Positions 19,494 to 27,965 of a DNA stretch of 64,000 bases are shown piece after piece. The translations under genes were made by a program, and so were the position numbers. Origin of the DNA: Psychrobacter okhotskensis (GTDB lineage: Bacteria > Pseudomonadota > Gammaproteobacteria > Pseudomonadales > Moraxellaceae); the NCBI RefSeq assembly GCF_013248965.1, contig NZ_JABRVQ010000004.1:1-64000 (forward strand). Reading direction: 5' to 3'. Position 1 is the stretch's first letter, and the number at the start of each line of letters is the position of its first letter. The notes beneath the pieces were generated by a model, which did not search any database, was not told the origin of the DNA, and saw only the letters and a list, made by a program, of their open reading frames with translations.

Positions 19494-19530
19494 AAAAACC
19501 GCCTAGTTTTTGCTAGGCGGTTTTTTTTGG
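19494..19530 (+). terminator. Terminator of the glutamine amidotransferase gene
   Basis: Stem AAAAACCGCCTAG / CTAGGCGGTTTTT followed by eight T. It repeats the stem of the glyA terminator 820 bases upstream. Confidence 0.85.
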
Positions 19531-19599
19531 ATGATAAAATGATATAGATTATGACTTACAATCTAACTCTTAAATAGTAGTCATTACAGGATAATTAAC

Positions 19600-20727
19600 A
19601 TGACAGAATATAATATTGATAAATTACTCGAGCAGTTAGAAAAGCATCCTGACGATGACAAATTGTTAGCGAAAATTGCGCTTTACTATATCGAAAATCC
19701 AGAGGGCAATAAGGATTTAGAGTATCTAGAAAGAGCTTATCAAGTCAATCCTTCGATAGAGAATACTCATAATTTGGCATTTTGGTTGTATCATGAATAT
19801 GGAGAGGAAATTAGAAGTATTGGACTACAGCGACAAGCTTTACTTTTACAGCCTAAGTCCTATTATCCTTATGCTAGTTATATTCTAATGCTTACTTTTG
19901 ACGTTGGATATACAGACGATAGTTATTCACATAAACCTGTAAATCACTATGAGTTGGTTATAGAATATTGTTTAATAGCTCTCGAAAAATTTCATTCTAC
20001 ATCGGCTGAGCAGCATAAGGGACATCAACTGCTGCCTGTTAATCTATATAATAATATCGCTTGCACCTATGTCATGCTTGATAAACATGAAGAGGCATCA
20101 AAGTATTTTGTTAAAGCTCTGCAAGTACTTGAAGATAGTAATATAGGTTCTAATAAAGATAAAGTCTCACAATCCATACTAGATGAAAAAAAGTATAATA
20201 TTTTACTTAATCAGATTAGACTACAAATCCTTATTGGACATCCACGAAAAGCTATAACGCTAATAAATCAATTAGAAAAAAATGTTCATTATGATAGTTT
20301 AGATATTGCTAATCTGTATGCAAGAGCATGTGCATATGATTTAGCGAATAAGATGATTCCTGAGAGTTACATGGATGACTCATGGGAATTGATATGGTAT
20401 GCCATCTATAAAGCTGACAAAAATAAGTGGTATAGAATGAAAAAAGCTATGCTTAACGATGAAGTTAAATATTTATCTGAATCTAAAATTGATGCTGAAA
20501 ATTATAGGCTAGAAAACAAGTTAGATTTACTTGAAGAAGAAAATGAAACTATAGAATATCTAAAAAATGTAATTAATAATCGAATAATTACACTAGAAGC
20601 TGATGGTGTTTCTAAGCCTAATAGTAGTATCAAAGCAGAGTTTAGTAGGGAATTTTTTGGTTGTTTATTATTCGGCTGTGAAGCGCATGATAATTTAATG
20701 AATGATAATTTTGCAACGAAAGCATAA
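19600..20727 (+). CDS. Uncharacterised TPR-like protein
   Basis: 375-residue protein of unknown function. Helical repeats resembling tetratricopeptides are visible: LAKIALYYIENPEG-NKDLEYLERAYQVNPS near 23-52, YNNIACTYVMLDKHEEASKYFVKALQVL near 150-178, and IANLYARACAYDLANKM near 235-255. No signal peptide or membrane segment. Codons are markedly A+T-rich compared with glyA and gltS on either side, a possible sign of horizontal acquisition. ATG follows AGGATAATTAAC. A strong terminator ends it. The partner or role cannot be read from the neighbours. Confidence 0.7.
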   Translation: MTEYNIDKLLEQLEKHPDDDKLLAKIALYYIENPEGNKDLEYLERAYQVNPSIENTHNLAFWLYHEYGEEIRSIGLQRQALLLQPKSYYPYASYILMLTFDVGYTDDSYSHKPVNHYELVIEYCLIALEKFHSTSAEQHKGHQLLPVNLYNNIACTYVMLDKHEEASKYFVKALQVLEDSNIGSNKDKVSQSILDEKKYNILLNQIRLQILIGHPRKAITLINQLEKNVHYDSLDIANLYARACAYDLANKMIPESYMDDSWELIWYAIYKADKNKWYRMKKAMLNDEVKYLSESKIDAENYRLENKLDLLEEENETIEYLKNVINNRIITLEADGVSKPNSSIKAEFSREFFGCLLFGCEAHDNLMNDNFATKA

Positions 20728-20736
20728 AAATAACCA

Positions 20737-20780
20737 ATAAAAAGGCTGGACTACGATTACGTAGCCCAGCCTTTTTTATT
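20737..20780. terminator. Bidirectional terminator between TPR gene and gltS
   Basis: Stem AAAGGCTGGACTAC / GTAGCCCAGCCTTT with one mismatch. A-run on the left and T-run on the right, serving both convergent genes. Confidence 0.85.
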
Positions 20781-20804
20781 GATTTGTCTTTATTATTTAA
20801 CCAA

Positions 20805-22079
20805 TCACATAAACGGCAGTTTAGTAAATATCTGCAAGATCGTCGCGTTGACGATATCAACGAAGAAAGCACCAACCATCGGCACAATTAAGAACGCTTT
20901 AGGCGAGGCCAAGTAGCGATCCGTTACCGCCTGCATATTGGCAATCGCCGTCGGGGTTGCGCCCATACCAAAACCACAATGACCTGCTGACAGTACAGCC
21001 GCATCGTAGTTTTTACCCATCACTTTAAAGGTAATAAAGTAAACATAGATAATCATAATCAAGGTTTGCACCAGCAAAATAATCAGCACAGGGCCCGCTA
21101 AGTCAGTCAACTGCCAGAGCTTCAATGATAACAGCGCCATCGCCAAGAATAGACTCAAGGACGCATTACCAATGACATCGATAGCACGGTCAAACATATC
21201 AAAGTTGAAGACGATAGTTAACGAGTTACGAATAATTACCCCAGCCGCTAGCGCCCATACGAACGTTGGCAGTTGGAACCAAGTGCCTTCTGCGACGATG
21301 GTCATTATGTCGGCGAAAGCTAAGGCCGCCGCAAACAGTGCTAATGATTCAATCGTAGATGAGGCGGTAATAAGGCGGATGTTATCAGGTTTTTCAAACA
21401 TCTCTTCCTGTCTATGATCCCCATCTTCGGTATGTTTGGTGCTGTATAACGACTGTTCGCCAGCCAGTTTTTCGACATCGCTTGGGTTTGGATTAGCCGG
21501 AGTCGGTTTTAGACCAAGACGTTGAATCAAGCGACGAGCGACAGGTCCACCAATGAGACCGCCGGCCACCAAGCCATAAGTGGCAACAGCGATACCGAGT
21601 GTCGTCGCACCGACCACGCCATACTCTTCTTCTAATACCACGCCCCAAGCCCCTGCCGTACCGTGCCCACCAGTGAGCGCGATAGAACCAGTCACCAGTC
21701 CAAGCAAAGGATCGAGTCCCAGTGCGCTCGCCATCGCGACGCCAACGACGTCCTGCAAAATGATAAACACCGAGACCACAACCGTGAAAATAAATAATGG
21801 CGAACCACCGGCTTTTAGTCGTCCAAAATCAGCACTGAGACCAATAGAGGCAAAAAACATCAGCATAGTCGCTGTTTGCAGACCTTGATGAAAGTTGAAA
21901 CTGTAGCCCCAAATTAAGTTAAGCGCGTAAACAATCATCGCGGCGACCAAGCCACCCACGACAGGCTCTGGAATATTAAAATCCTCTAATACCTTGATTT
22001 TTTTAATCAAAAAACGTCCGAGTAATAGCACGAACGTTGCCAAGATCAGCGTGTAATATCCATTTAAAGTAATTTCCAT
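20805..22079 (-). CDS. gltS: Sodium/glutamate symporter GltS
   Basis: Inner-membrane Na+-coupled glutamate carrier of the ESS family, 424 residues, close to the E. coli length (401). About ten hydrophobic segments are visible. Family motifs include IPEPVVGGLVAA near 37-48, MLMFFASIGLSADFGRLKAGG near 72-92, GSIALTGGHGTAGAWG near 131-146 (re-entrant loop), and the symmetric GHCGFGMGATPTAIANMQAV near the C-terminus. AAAGGA precedes the ATG. A large hairpin lies 28 bases upstream. Glutamate uptake here overlaps in purpose with the ABC system at 38701-42120. Confidence 0.95.
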   Translation of the reverse strand: MEITLNGYYTLILATFVLLLGRFLIKKIKVLEDFNIPEPVVGGLVAAMIVYALNLIWGYSFNFHQGLQTATMLMFFASIGLSADFGRLKAGGSPLFIFTVVVSVFIILQDVVGVAMASALGLDPLLGLVTGSIALTGGHGTAGAWGVVLEEEYGVVGATTLGIAVATYGLVAGGLIGGPVARRLIQRLGLKPTPANPNPSDVEKLAGEQSLYSTKHTEDGDHRQEEMFEKPDNIRLITASSTIESLALFAAALAFADIMTIVAEGTWFQLPTFVWALAAGVIIRNSLTIVFNFDMFDRAIDVIGNASLSLFLAMALLSLKLWQLTDLAGPVLIILLVQTLIMIIYVYFITFKVMGKNYDAAVLSAGHCGFGMGATPTAIANMQAVTDRYLASPKAFLIVPMVGAFFVDIVNATILQIFTKLPFM

Positions 22080-22107
22080 GAGTTGATCCTTTTTACAAAT
22101 ATAAATT

Positions 22108-22157
22108 AACCTGAATGTAGGACAGAATCAGTGCTGTCTTACATTTAGGTTTTTTCA
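22108..22157 (-). terminator. Long hairpin between barstar gene and gltS
   Basis: Arms at 22108-22125 (AACCTGAATGTAGGACAG) and 22134-22151 pair over 18 bases with two G-U pairs and an eight-base loop. On the minus strand the tail is TTAATTTATATTTG. It may terminate the RNase/barstar transcript. Because it ends only 28 bases before the gltS start it could also be a gltS leader or attenuator. Confidence 0.6.
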
Positions 22158-22196
22158 ATAAGGCACTAAAGCATGTCATCGATGACACACCCCAAA

Positions 22197-22544
22197 TTAT
22201 TTATCTTTACTCGATACCACAATCCATAACTGCGGCTTACCAAAATCTCTATACGCATCTTCGATGATACTTTTAAATATAGTAAAGTCTTCAGTATTTA
22301 TGTTTTTTACCCTTGTTAAATCAAGCTTTAACTGCGTGACCTCGCTATCGGTTAAGCAGTCCCATGCACTGTCCCAGTTATGCGAAAAGTAGCTAGGAAA
22401 ATCACAGGCTTTAGCCAAACTGACTAAAAGTGCGCGCTTATCAAGCACCTCATCGAGTGGAATGTCGATAGCGTGTGCAGGAACAGAAGCGATGTCGTTA
22501 AGCTCGCTGTTGGCTGAGTCAATATAATAAATGGCGTCACTCAT
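22197..22544 (-). CDS. Barstar-family ribonuclease inhibitor
   Basis: 115-residue cytoplasmic protein of the barstar family, which plugs the active site of barnase-type RNases. The interface motif is FPSYFSHNWDSAWDCLTD at 49-66. By alignment with barstar (NLDALWDCL) Asp58 and Asp62 match the barnase-contacting Asp35 and Asp39. No signal peptide. The start lies one base after the stop of the RNase gene and is preceded by the near-perfect ribosome-binding site GGAGGTGA with six-base spacing, inside the RNase gene. Gene order and coupling make it the immunity partner of that RNase (inference). Ends before a long hairpin at 22108-22157. Confidence 0.88.
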   Translation of the reverse strand: MSDAIYYIDSANSELNDIASVPAHAIDIPLDEVLDKRALLVSLAKACDFPSYFSHNWDSAWDCLTDSEVTQLKLDLTRVKNINTEDFTIFKSIIEDAYRDFGKPQLWIVVSSKDK

Positions 22545-22558
22545 CTTAATTCACCTCC
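22545..22558 (-). promoter_or_regulatory. Near-consensus Shine-Dalgarno of the barstar gene
   Basis: On the minus strand GGAGGTGA at 22558-22551 lies six bases before the ATG and overlaps the last codons of the RNase gene. The RNase gene itself has only AGAGGA about ten bases upstream, so the inhibitor should be translated more strongly. Confidence 0.8.
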
Positions 22559-23310
22559 AGTTTGCTAAAGCTATCATAATGGTCCACCGTCAAATAATAA
22601 ATGGTCGGCGGGTTGCCACCGGTGACAATGCGCCGCGCCCCGCGATGAGAAACGCCAGGGGTAGGGACGGTATATTCGTGATAGTAGCCTTGCGACTGAG
22701 CAGGTAGTAGGCCTTCGCGATTATAGAACGTCGTGCCATCTTTATTTGGATAGGGAAACGGCCCGCCTTGCTTTATCAGCGCAATGGTAGTGTCAATCTG
22801 TGCATCACCAGTAATGGCTGACGTCTGTGCTTGACCCGCTGCTATAGAGGAAGTCTGTGATATGGGCGTCGACTGAGTATTGTCAGCAAGAAGGGTGGAT
22901 TTTAGATCGGCAAAGAAATAAACCGCTACCGCTATGATCGCAATCAAACTAAATAAAGTCGAGAGCGGGCTTTTTTTCTTTTGATGACTACGACTCTTTT
23001 TAACATTATTATTTTGAGTCGTGTGGCGTTTATGCTGCTGGCGGTCTCGTTCAGTATTATTGGAGGAGCGGGCAGCAGATGTGATGTCTGAGGTTTCTAA
23101 GATACTCAAGTCTTTGGAAGTGACTTCAGTGGCGCGTAATTGGTTTTTGTCATTACGCTGACTATGAAAATAGACACGTTGGCCTTCGCTGATGGGCTGT
23201 GACAAGCGCACTGTACTCACATGAAAAAACACGTCTTCGTTTTGATTATCCACATCGATAAAGCCATAGCCTTTATCTTGGTTCCAGTGCTTGATTTTGC
23301 CACTTTGCAT
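22546..23310 (-). CDS. Cold-shock domain / transmembrane / RNase Sa-type ribonuclease fusion
   Basis: 254-residue three-part protein. Residues 1-68 are a cold-shock (CspA-like) nucleic-acid-binding domain with RNP1-like KGYGFIDV (13-20) and RNP2-like DVFFHVS (26-32). Residues 69-113 are a polar linker ending in a Lys/Arg-rich stretch. Residues 116-134 are one hydrophobic helix. Residues 145-254 match secreted guanyl-specific RNases (RNase Sa, barnase class): GGPFPYPNKDGTTFYNREG, then HEYTV, RGARRIV and DHYDSF. Catalytic residues E212, R223, R227 and H244 correspond to Glu54, Arg65, Arg69 and His85 of RNase Sa. It lacks the RNase Sa disulfide cysteines. The positive charges before the helix predict a cytoplasmic N-terminus and periplasmic RNase. 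A barstar gene follows immediately. Confidence 0.88.
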   Translation of the reverse strand: MQSGKIKHWNQDKGYGFIDVDNQNEDVFFHVSTVRLSQPISEGQRVYFHSQRNDKNQLRATEVTSKDLSILETSDITSAARSSNNTERDRQQHKRHTTQNNNVKKSRSHQKKKSPLSTLFSLIAIIAVAVYFFADLKSTLLADNTQSTPISQTSSIAAGQAQTSAITGDAQIDTTIALIKQGGPFPYPNKDGTTFYNREGLLPAQSQGYYHEYTVPTPGVSHRGARRIVTGGNPPTIYYLTVDHYDSFSKLEVN

Positions 23311-23349
23311 CAGTATGTCATCCTCTAAGCTTCCTGTTTTTATAACTCA

Positions 23350-23385
23350 TAAAAAACGCCAGCAATTAAGCTGACGTTTTTTTTG
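23350..23385 (-). terminator. Terminator of proA
   Basis: Stem ACGCCAGC / GCTGACGT around a short loop with A-run and T-run on either side. Lies 50 bases past the proA stop and separates proA from the RNase/barstar pair. Confidence 0.8.
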
Positions 23386-23433
23386 GATTATACGTTAATT
23401 TAGACGGTAGATGATAGGGCGGAGCGCAATAAA

Positions 23434-24735
23434 TTAGGTGCGTGTCTCACCATGACCATAAACGATCCATTTTTGTGAGGTCAAACCTTCTAGTCCAACA
23501 GGACCACGCGCATGAATTTTGTCGGTTGAGATGCCAATCTCTGCACCCAGACCATATTCAAAACCATCAGCAAAGCGGCTAGAGGCGTTAATCATCACGC
23601 TGGCTGAGTCTACTTCGCGGATAAAACGCTGCGACTTGGTATAGTTGTCAGTAATGATAACGTCGGTATGCTGGCTGCCATGGGTATTGATATGCTCAAT
23701 CGCTTCATCGATACCCGATACCACTTTCACCGCTAATATAGGTGCAAGGTACTCTGTATCCCAGTCTGCGCTAGTCGCCGCTGACAAATGCCCTTGAAGG
23801 GTAGCATTGTCATTTAAGATAGCCTGTGCTTTATCATCAAGGCGCAGTTGCATGGCATCATCAGCTTTTACGATAGCTTCAGCAATTTTTGGTAATAGCT
23901 CATTGGCAACTGATTCATCGACCAAGAGGGTCTCCATGGTATTGCAAGTACCATAGCGATGGGTTTTGGCATTGACGCTGACTTTGATAGCAATCTCAGG
24001 ATCGGCATCACTGTCAATAAAGGTATGGCAGTTACCATCTAGATGCTTAATCACAGGAACTTTGGCATCGCGGCTAATACGCTCAATCAAACCCTTACCG
24101 CCGCGTGGCACGATTACATCGACATATTCTGTCATCGTAATCAGCTCGCCGACAGCAGCGCGATCGGTCGTTTGTAGTACTTGCACACTGTGCTCAGACA
24201 GTCCGACTTTTTTTAGACCTTCTAAGATACATTTGGCGATTGCTTGGTTGGATTCGAATGCTTCAGAACCACCGCGCAATATAATCGCATTGCCCGACTT
24301 TAGAGCAAGAGAGGCGGCTTCCAATGTGACGTTAGGACGCGACTCATAAATCATACCGACCACGCCGAGTGGTACACGCATTTTGCCCAAATGAATCCCT
24401 GATGGCTGGTAAGTCATGTCAGTGACTTCGCCGATAGGATCAGGTAACGCCGATACGTCTTTTAAACCTTGTAGCATACCGTCGAAGCGCGCATCGTTTA
24501 GCTCTAGACGGTCAAGCAAGGCGGCGTCTAAGTTGTTTTTTTGACCATTGTCCATATCGATTTTATTGGCAGACAAAATATCCTGTTTGGCATTCATCAG
24601 GACGTCATAAATCGACATCAAAGCGGCATTTTTGTCACCCGTATTGGCCGCAGCTAAAGCACGTGATGCGGCGCGCGCTTGTTTGCCAACAGATTGCATA
24701 TAGGTGGTAACGTCTGTGGTGTTCGATTGACTCAT
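23434..24735 (-). CDS. proA: Gamma-glutamyl phosphate reductase
   Basis: Second enzyme of proline synthesis: reduces gamma-glutamyl phosphate to glutamate semialdehyde with NADPH. 433 residues, close to E. coli ProA (417). Aldehyde dehydrogenase-like fold with [19 protein letters not shown] near 122-140, [14 protein letters not shown] near 152-165, [28 protein letters not shown] near 210-237, and the catalytic Cys264 in [12 protein letters not shown]. The start ATG is preceded by AAGGA at nine-base spacing. proB is not adjacent. Confidence 0.95.
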   Translation of the reverse strand: MSQSNTTDVTTYMQSVGKQARAASRALAAANTGDKNAALMSIYDVLMNAKQDILSANKIDMDNGQKNNLDAALLDRLELNDARFDGMLQGLKDVSALPDPIGEVTDMTYQPSGIHLGKMRVPLGVVGMIYESRPNVTLEAASLALKSGNAIILRGGSEAFESNQAIAKCILEGLKKVGLSEHSVQVLQTTDRAAVGELITMTEYVDVIVPRGGKGLIERISRDAKVPVIKHLDGNCHTFIDSDADPEIAIKVSVNAKTHRYGTCNTMETLLVDESVANELLPKIAEAIVKADDAMQLRLDDKAQAILNDNATLQGHLSAATSADWDTEYLAPILAVKVVSGIDEAIEHINTHGSQHTDVIITDNYTKSQRFIREVDSASVMINASSRFADGFEYGLGAEIGISTDKIHARGPVGLEGLTSQKWIVYGHGETRT

Positions 24736-25269
24736 AAATCTTTTTCCTTATATTTCTAATTTAACGATTCGTAGACTAAGTAATGACAGACACTCAATTT
24801 TTATCAAAGGGTTACTTCTATCAAATCATTGCTTTGATCAAATGATCAGTTTTATTAAATCATTATTTCTATTAACTGATTAAAAGTAACTAAAATAGCT
24901 GCAAAAATACCTAAAAAGGCAGAAAAACTGCCAAATATCATCAATAGTCTACAAAAAATGGTTCTGAGCGCGATTATAGCGCTATGTCATTTAACATAGA
25001 GCAGATTAGGTCGATAGTAAAGTTGAATTTGTGAACAGAACCCGCTTTACAAAGCGCTTATAGAGGTTTTTTATAGCGAGGTGGTTGTAATCGCTAACCT
25101 AAAATAAAACGATATGAGTGTCATTACAAAATGAATTGATAATTACGTGTTTTTAACAGAACTGCGCTGCAATTACTAAGGATACCAGTGCCGATGGTCA
25201 GTATAGTAACGACTAAGTCTACAAATTGTTGACTATCAATTTATCGATTAACGAGCATGGAGAAGGACA
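24736..25269. other. Divergent intergenic region, proA / small lipoprotein
   Basis: About 530 A+T-rich bases. AAATCATT and TGATCA-like words recur between 24820 and 24885 but form no clear array. No gene or firm promoter was found. Confidence 0.4.
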
Positions 25270-25593
25270 ATGGCTATCATTAATGACAAGAATGACAAAG
25301 GTAAAAAATGGTTGTATGCCACGCTAGCCGCTGCAACCTTAATGCTAGGCGCTTGTGCTGATAAAGAAGCAACAACGGCTGAGGCCGGTACCGCGACTGA
25401 CGCCCAAGTCGAAGTCGAGCAAGGCGCCACTGGTGTCTCAACGGCTGACAAAGCGACAGAAAATGATATAGCCATTGCTAGTGCCGACGATGAGGCTATG
25501 GCAGTGGGCAATAAAGATGATGTGGCTGTCGCGACTGCTGACGACGACGTATTAGACGGCTCTGAACAACAAGAGCACGTCTCAACCTATTAA
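25270..25593 (+). CDS. Small acidic lipoprotein of unknown function
   Basis: 107-residue protein with a lipoprotein signal: Lys-rich n-region, hydrophobic run, and lipobox LGAC with Cys29. The mature part is strongly acidic and rich in Ala, Asp, Glu and Thr, with no predicted domain and repeated DD pairs toward the end. The ribosome-binding site GGAGAAGG is strong and spacing is good. Followed by its own terminator. Function is not recognised. Confidence 0.7.
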   Translation: MAIINDKNDKGKKWLYATLAAATLMLGACADKEATTAEAGTATDAQVEVEQGATGVSTADKATENDIAIASADDEAMAVGNKDDVAVATADDDVLDGSEQQEHVSTY

Positions 25594-25930
25594 ATGAGTA
25601 CGTCAAAAATCGTCTCAAGACGTCAGGTTGAAGTATGATGACTCGATGCTCAGATAAAACAACGTCTTGTACGCTAAAGTGATAAAATAAAGCCCAGCGT
25701 TTAAATGCAGTCTGGGCTTTTTTGTGCCAGTCATTTATTGGCTGATTCATGAGCCAATGCTGTGCAAAGTTTGCGTTTTCTCTGCATTATAGGAGACAAT
25801 ACCTCTCTTATGGCACATCAGTCATCGCGCTATCATATAAAGCGGTCTATAGAGCATTGATTTATACTATATATATAGTGCTGTTTTTTATTTTCGTATT
25901 CACTCATATTTATTGGAAGTCTGCTGAACC
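25594..25930. other. Intergenic region before the amino-acid ABC transporter
   Basis: Holds the terminator at 25688-25725. The rest is A+T-rich; a frame at 25749-25973 overlaps the start of the ATPase gene in another frame and is not called. No clear promoter. Confidence 0.4.
25688..25725 (+). terminator. Terminator of the small lipoprotein gene
   Basis: Stem AAAGCCCAG / CTGGGCTTT followed by TTTTTG, with A-rich upstream side. Confidence 0.8.
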
Positions 25931-26731
25931 ATGCTTGATATTGCAAAAAATCCGACTCGGCCTATCGCCTTAGATTTACAAGACGTCCATAAAAGCTATG
26001 GCTCATTGGCAGTACTAAAAGGGGTGTCGCTCACCGCCTATGATGGTGATGTGATCTCTATTTTAGGCTCGTCTGGCTCTGGTAAATCTACCTTATTGCG
26101 CTGTATTAATCTGCTTGAAAAGCCCAATCAGGGTCGTATCATCATTGGTAACGACGAGCTGATGTTAAAGCCCAGTAAATCAGGTGAGCTTCAAGCCGCA
26201 GATATCAAGCAATTAGAGAGTTTGCGTGCGCGGGTGGGCTTCGTCTTTCAGAACTTCAACTTGTGGCCACACAAAACGATTTTGCAAAACATCATCGAAG
26301 GGCCAACGCAAGTTTTAAAGATTAAAAAAGATCAAGCCATTAGCGATGCTGAAAAACTGCTCGATAAAGTGGGTCTGCTGGATAAAAAAGACGCTTATCC
26401 TGCCAATTTATCCGGTGGTCAGCGCCAGCGCGTCGCTATTGCCCGTGCCCTTGCTATGCAGCCACGAGTATTATTGTTTGATGAGCCAACGTCAGCGTTA
26501 GATCCAGAGCTGGTGAATGAAGTACTGGCGGTCATGCGTGAATTGGCAGAAGAGGGGCGCACCATGCTAATCGTCACTCATGAGATGCGTTTTGCCCGTG
26601 AAGTCTCCAGCCAAGTCGTATTCTTACATCAAGGAATCGTTGAAGAGATGGGTACGCCCGAACAAGTCTTTGATAATCCTACCTCTGAGCGTGTCAAAGA
26701 CTTTATGGCATCGCATCGTCAACACCTATAA
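25931..26731 (+). CDS. Polar amino-acid ABC transporter, ATP-binding protein
   Basis: 266-residue ATPase of the HisP/ArtP/GlnQ family that powers uptake of polar amino acids. Walker [10 protein letters not shown] at 46-54, Q-loop in [13 protein letters not shown], signature [16 protein letters not shown], Walker [13 protein letters not shown], and switch His in IVTHEMRFA. The insert after Walker A ([28 protein letters not shown]) is typical of HisP. Three binding-protein genes and two permease genes follow on the same strand, making a complete importer. The spacing between them is wide, so several promoters are likely. The start has no strong ribosome-binding site (GAACC). Confidence 0.9.
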   Translation: MLDIAKNPTRPIALDLQDVHKSYGSLAVLKGVSLTAYDGDVISILGSSGSGKSTLLRCINLLEKPNQGRIIIGNDELMLKPSKSGELQAADIKQLESLRARVGFVFQNFNLWPHKTILQNIIEGPTQVLKIKKDQAISDAEKLLDKVGLLDKKDAYPANLSGGQRQRVAIARALAMQPRVLLFDEPTSALDPELVNEVLAVMRELAEEGRTMLIVTHEMRFAREVSSQVVFLHQGIVEEMGTPEQVFDNPTSERVKDFMASHRQHL

Positions 26732-27078
26732 CCACTGACGCTTGACCAATAATATTTAGCCAATGACATTTAGAATGATGATGCATTCCGATAAAACGTA
26801 TCGTCGCTCATGGTGATTAAGCTTTTATTGCACATGGGCTTATGCTGCGCAAACTGCTGATTGGTAAGTACCGTTGACCATTTATTACCCAATAATAACA
26901 GTCGGTATGCAAAACGTTTGTTTTTGATATTTTACTCAGGTATTATCAAAAGGTTGACAGGCGGTCGTTAATAACGGTTGCTTGCATTTTCTGCTATCTA
27001 TATTGCTTGTCTGGCAGGGAAGTCAGAGAACAAAATATCAGAACCCTAAAAAACCCATTAGAACTTAAGGAATGTATG
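26732..27078. other. Spacer between ATPase and first binding-protein gene
   Basis: About 350 bases without a gene. A perfect -35 hexamer TTGACA is at 26954-26959, but no matching -10 at 16-18 bases was found. The in-frame extension from 27007 lacks a ribosome-binding site. Confidence 0.4.
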
Positions 27079-27876
27079 ATGTCGAATTCTCGCCTATTAT
27101 GGTCATCGATGACCGTCACTGCAGCGTTAATGCTGAGTGCTTGTAGTCAACCTGCTGATGAAACGGCTGCTACCAACGCCGATGCGCCAGCAGCAGAAAC
27201 GGCTGGCAAAACCATTCGTATCGCAACCGAAGGCGCTTACCCTCCTTTTAACTACACCAATGCCGATGGTACGCTGGCCGGTTTTGATATTGACGTTGCC
27301 AATGCCCTGTGTGATCAGATGCAAGCCAAATGTGAAATCGTTGCCCAAGATTGGGACGGTATCATTCCGGGTTTGTTGGCACAAAAGTATGATGCTGTGG
27401 TCGCTGGTATGTCTATCACCGCTGAACGCCAAGAAAAAGTCGATTTCAGTGAGCCCTATTTTGCCAATACTATGGTATGGCTGACCGATACCAAAGGCAG
27501 CTTTGATCCGATGGCAATCAAAAACCTAACCCTTGGCGGTCAACGTTCAACGACGCCAGGCGCGTACCTACAAGACAACTATGAAGGCAAAGACGGCAAC
27601 ACCGTCAAGCTTTATGACAATTATGACAATGCTTATCTGGATCTAAAATCTGGACGTAGCGATGCGGTATTGGCTGAAAAAGTCTCAGCCAAGTCATGGT
27701 TAGCAGACAATACTGAAGGCTTCGGCGTCGTTGGTGATGAGATTGATAACGACGATAATATTGCTATTGCTGTCCGTAAAGGCGACCCACTCAGAGACGA
27801 ATTTAACAAAGCGCTTAGCGAAATCCGTAGTAATGGTGAGCTGGCACGTCTTGAGCAAATTAATTTTGATCAGTAA
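27079..27876 (+). CDS. Amino-acid-binding lipoprotein (family 3), paralog 1
   Basis: 265-residue periplasmic substrate-binding protein anchored as a lipoprotein: lipobox LSAC, Cys22. Bacterial extracellular solute-binding family 3 fold (lysine/arginine/ornithine, histidine type): IRIATEGAYPPFNYTNADGTLAGFDIDVANALC at the front, WDGIIPGLLAQKYDAVVAGMSIT, then a hinge region and ALSEIRSNGELARLEQINF at the end. The third residue block EGAYPPFNY forms the ligand pocket in LAO/HisJ-like proteins. ATG 27079 is used because AAGGA lies seven bases before it; ATG 27076 is adjacent. First of three tandem paralogs. Confidence 0.92.
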   Translation: MSNSRLLWSSMTVTAALMLSACSQPADETAATNADAPAAETAGKTIRIATEGAYPPFNYTNADGTLAGFDIDVANALCDQMQAKCEIVAQDWDGIIPGLLAQKYDAVVAGMSITAERQEKVDFSEPYFANTMVWLTDTKGSFDPMAIKNLTLGGQRSTTPGAYLQDNYEGKDGNTVKLYDNYDNAYLDLKSGRSDAVLAEKVSAKSWLADNTEGFGVVGDEIDNDDNIAIAVRKGDPLRDEFNKALSEIRSNGELARLEQINFDQ

Positions 27877-27965
27877 GCGTTGATGAATAAGCTTTAACGA
27901 ATAAGCGTCGATCAACGAATAGTGGGTTAATACACGGCTGGTAAATATATTAAGGAATAGCAAAC

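Noticed and set aside
25749..25973. 74-codon hydrophobic frame before the ATPase gene
   Set aside because: Overlaps the ATPase start in another frame and has no ribosome-binding site.
26954..26959. TTGACA as promoter of the first binding-protein gene
   Set aside because: No acceptable -10 at 16-18 bases, so not listed as a promoter.
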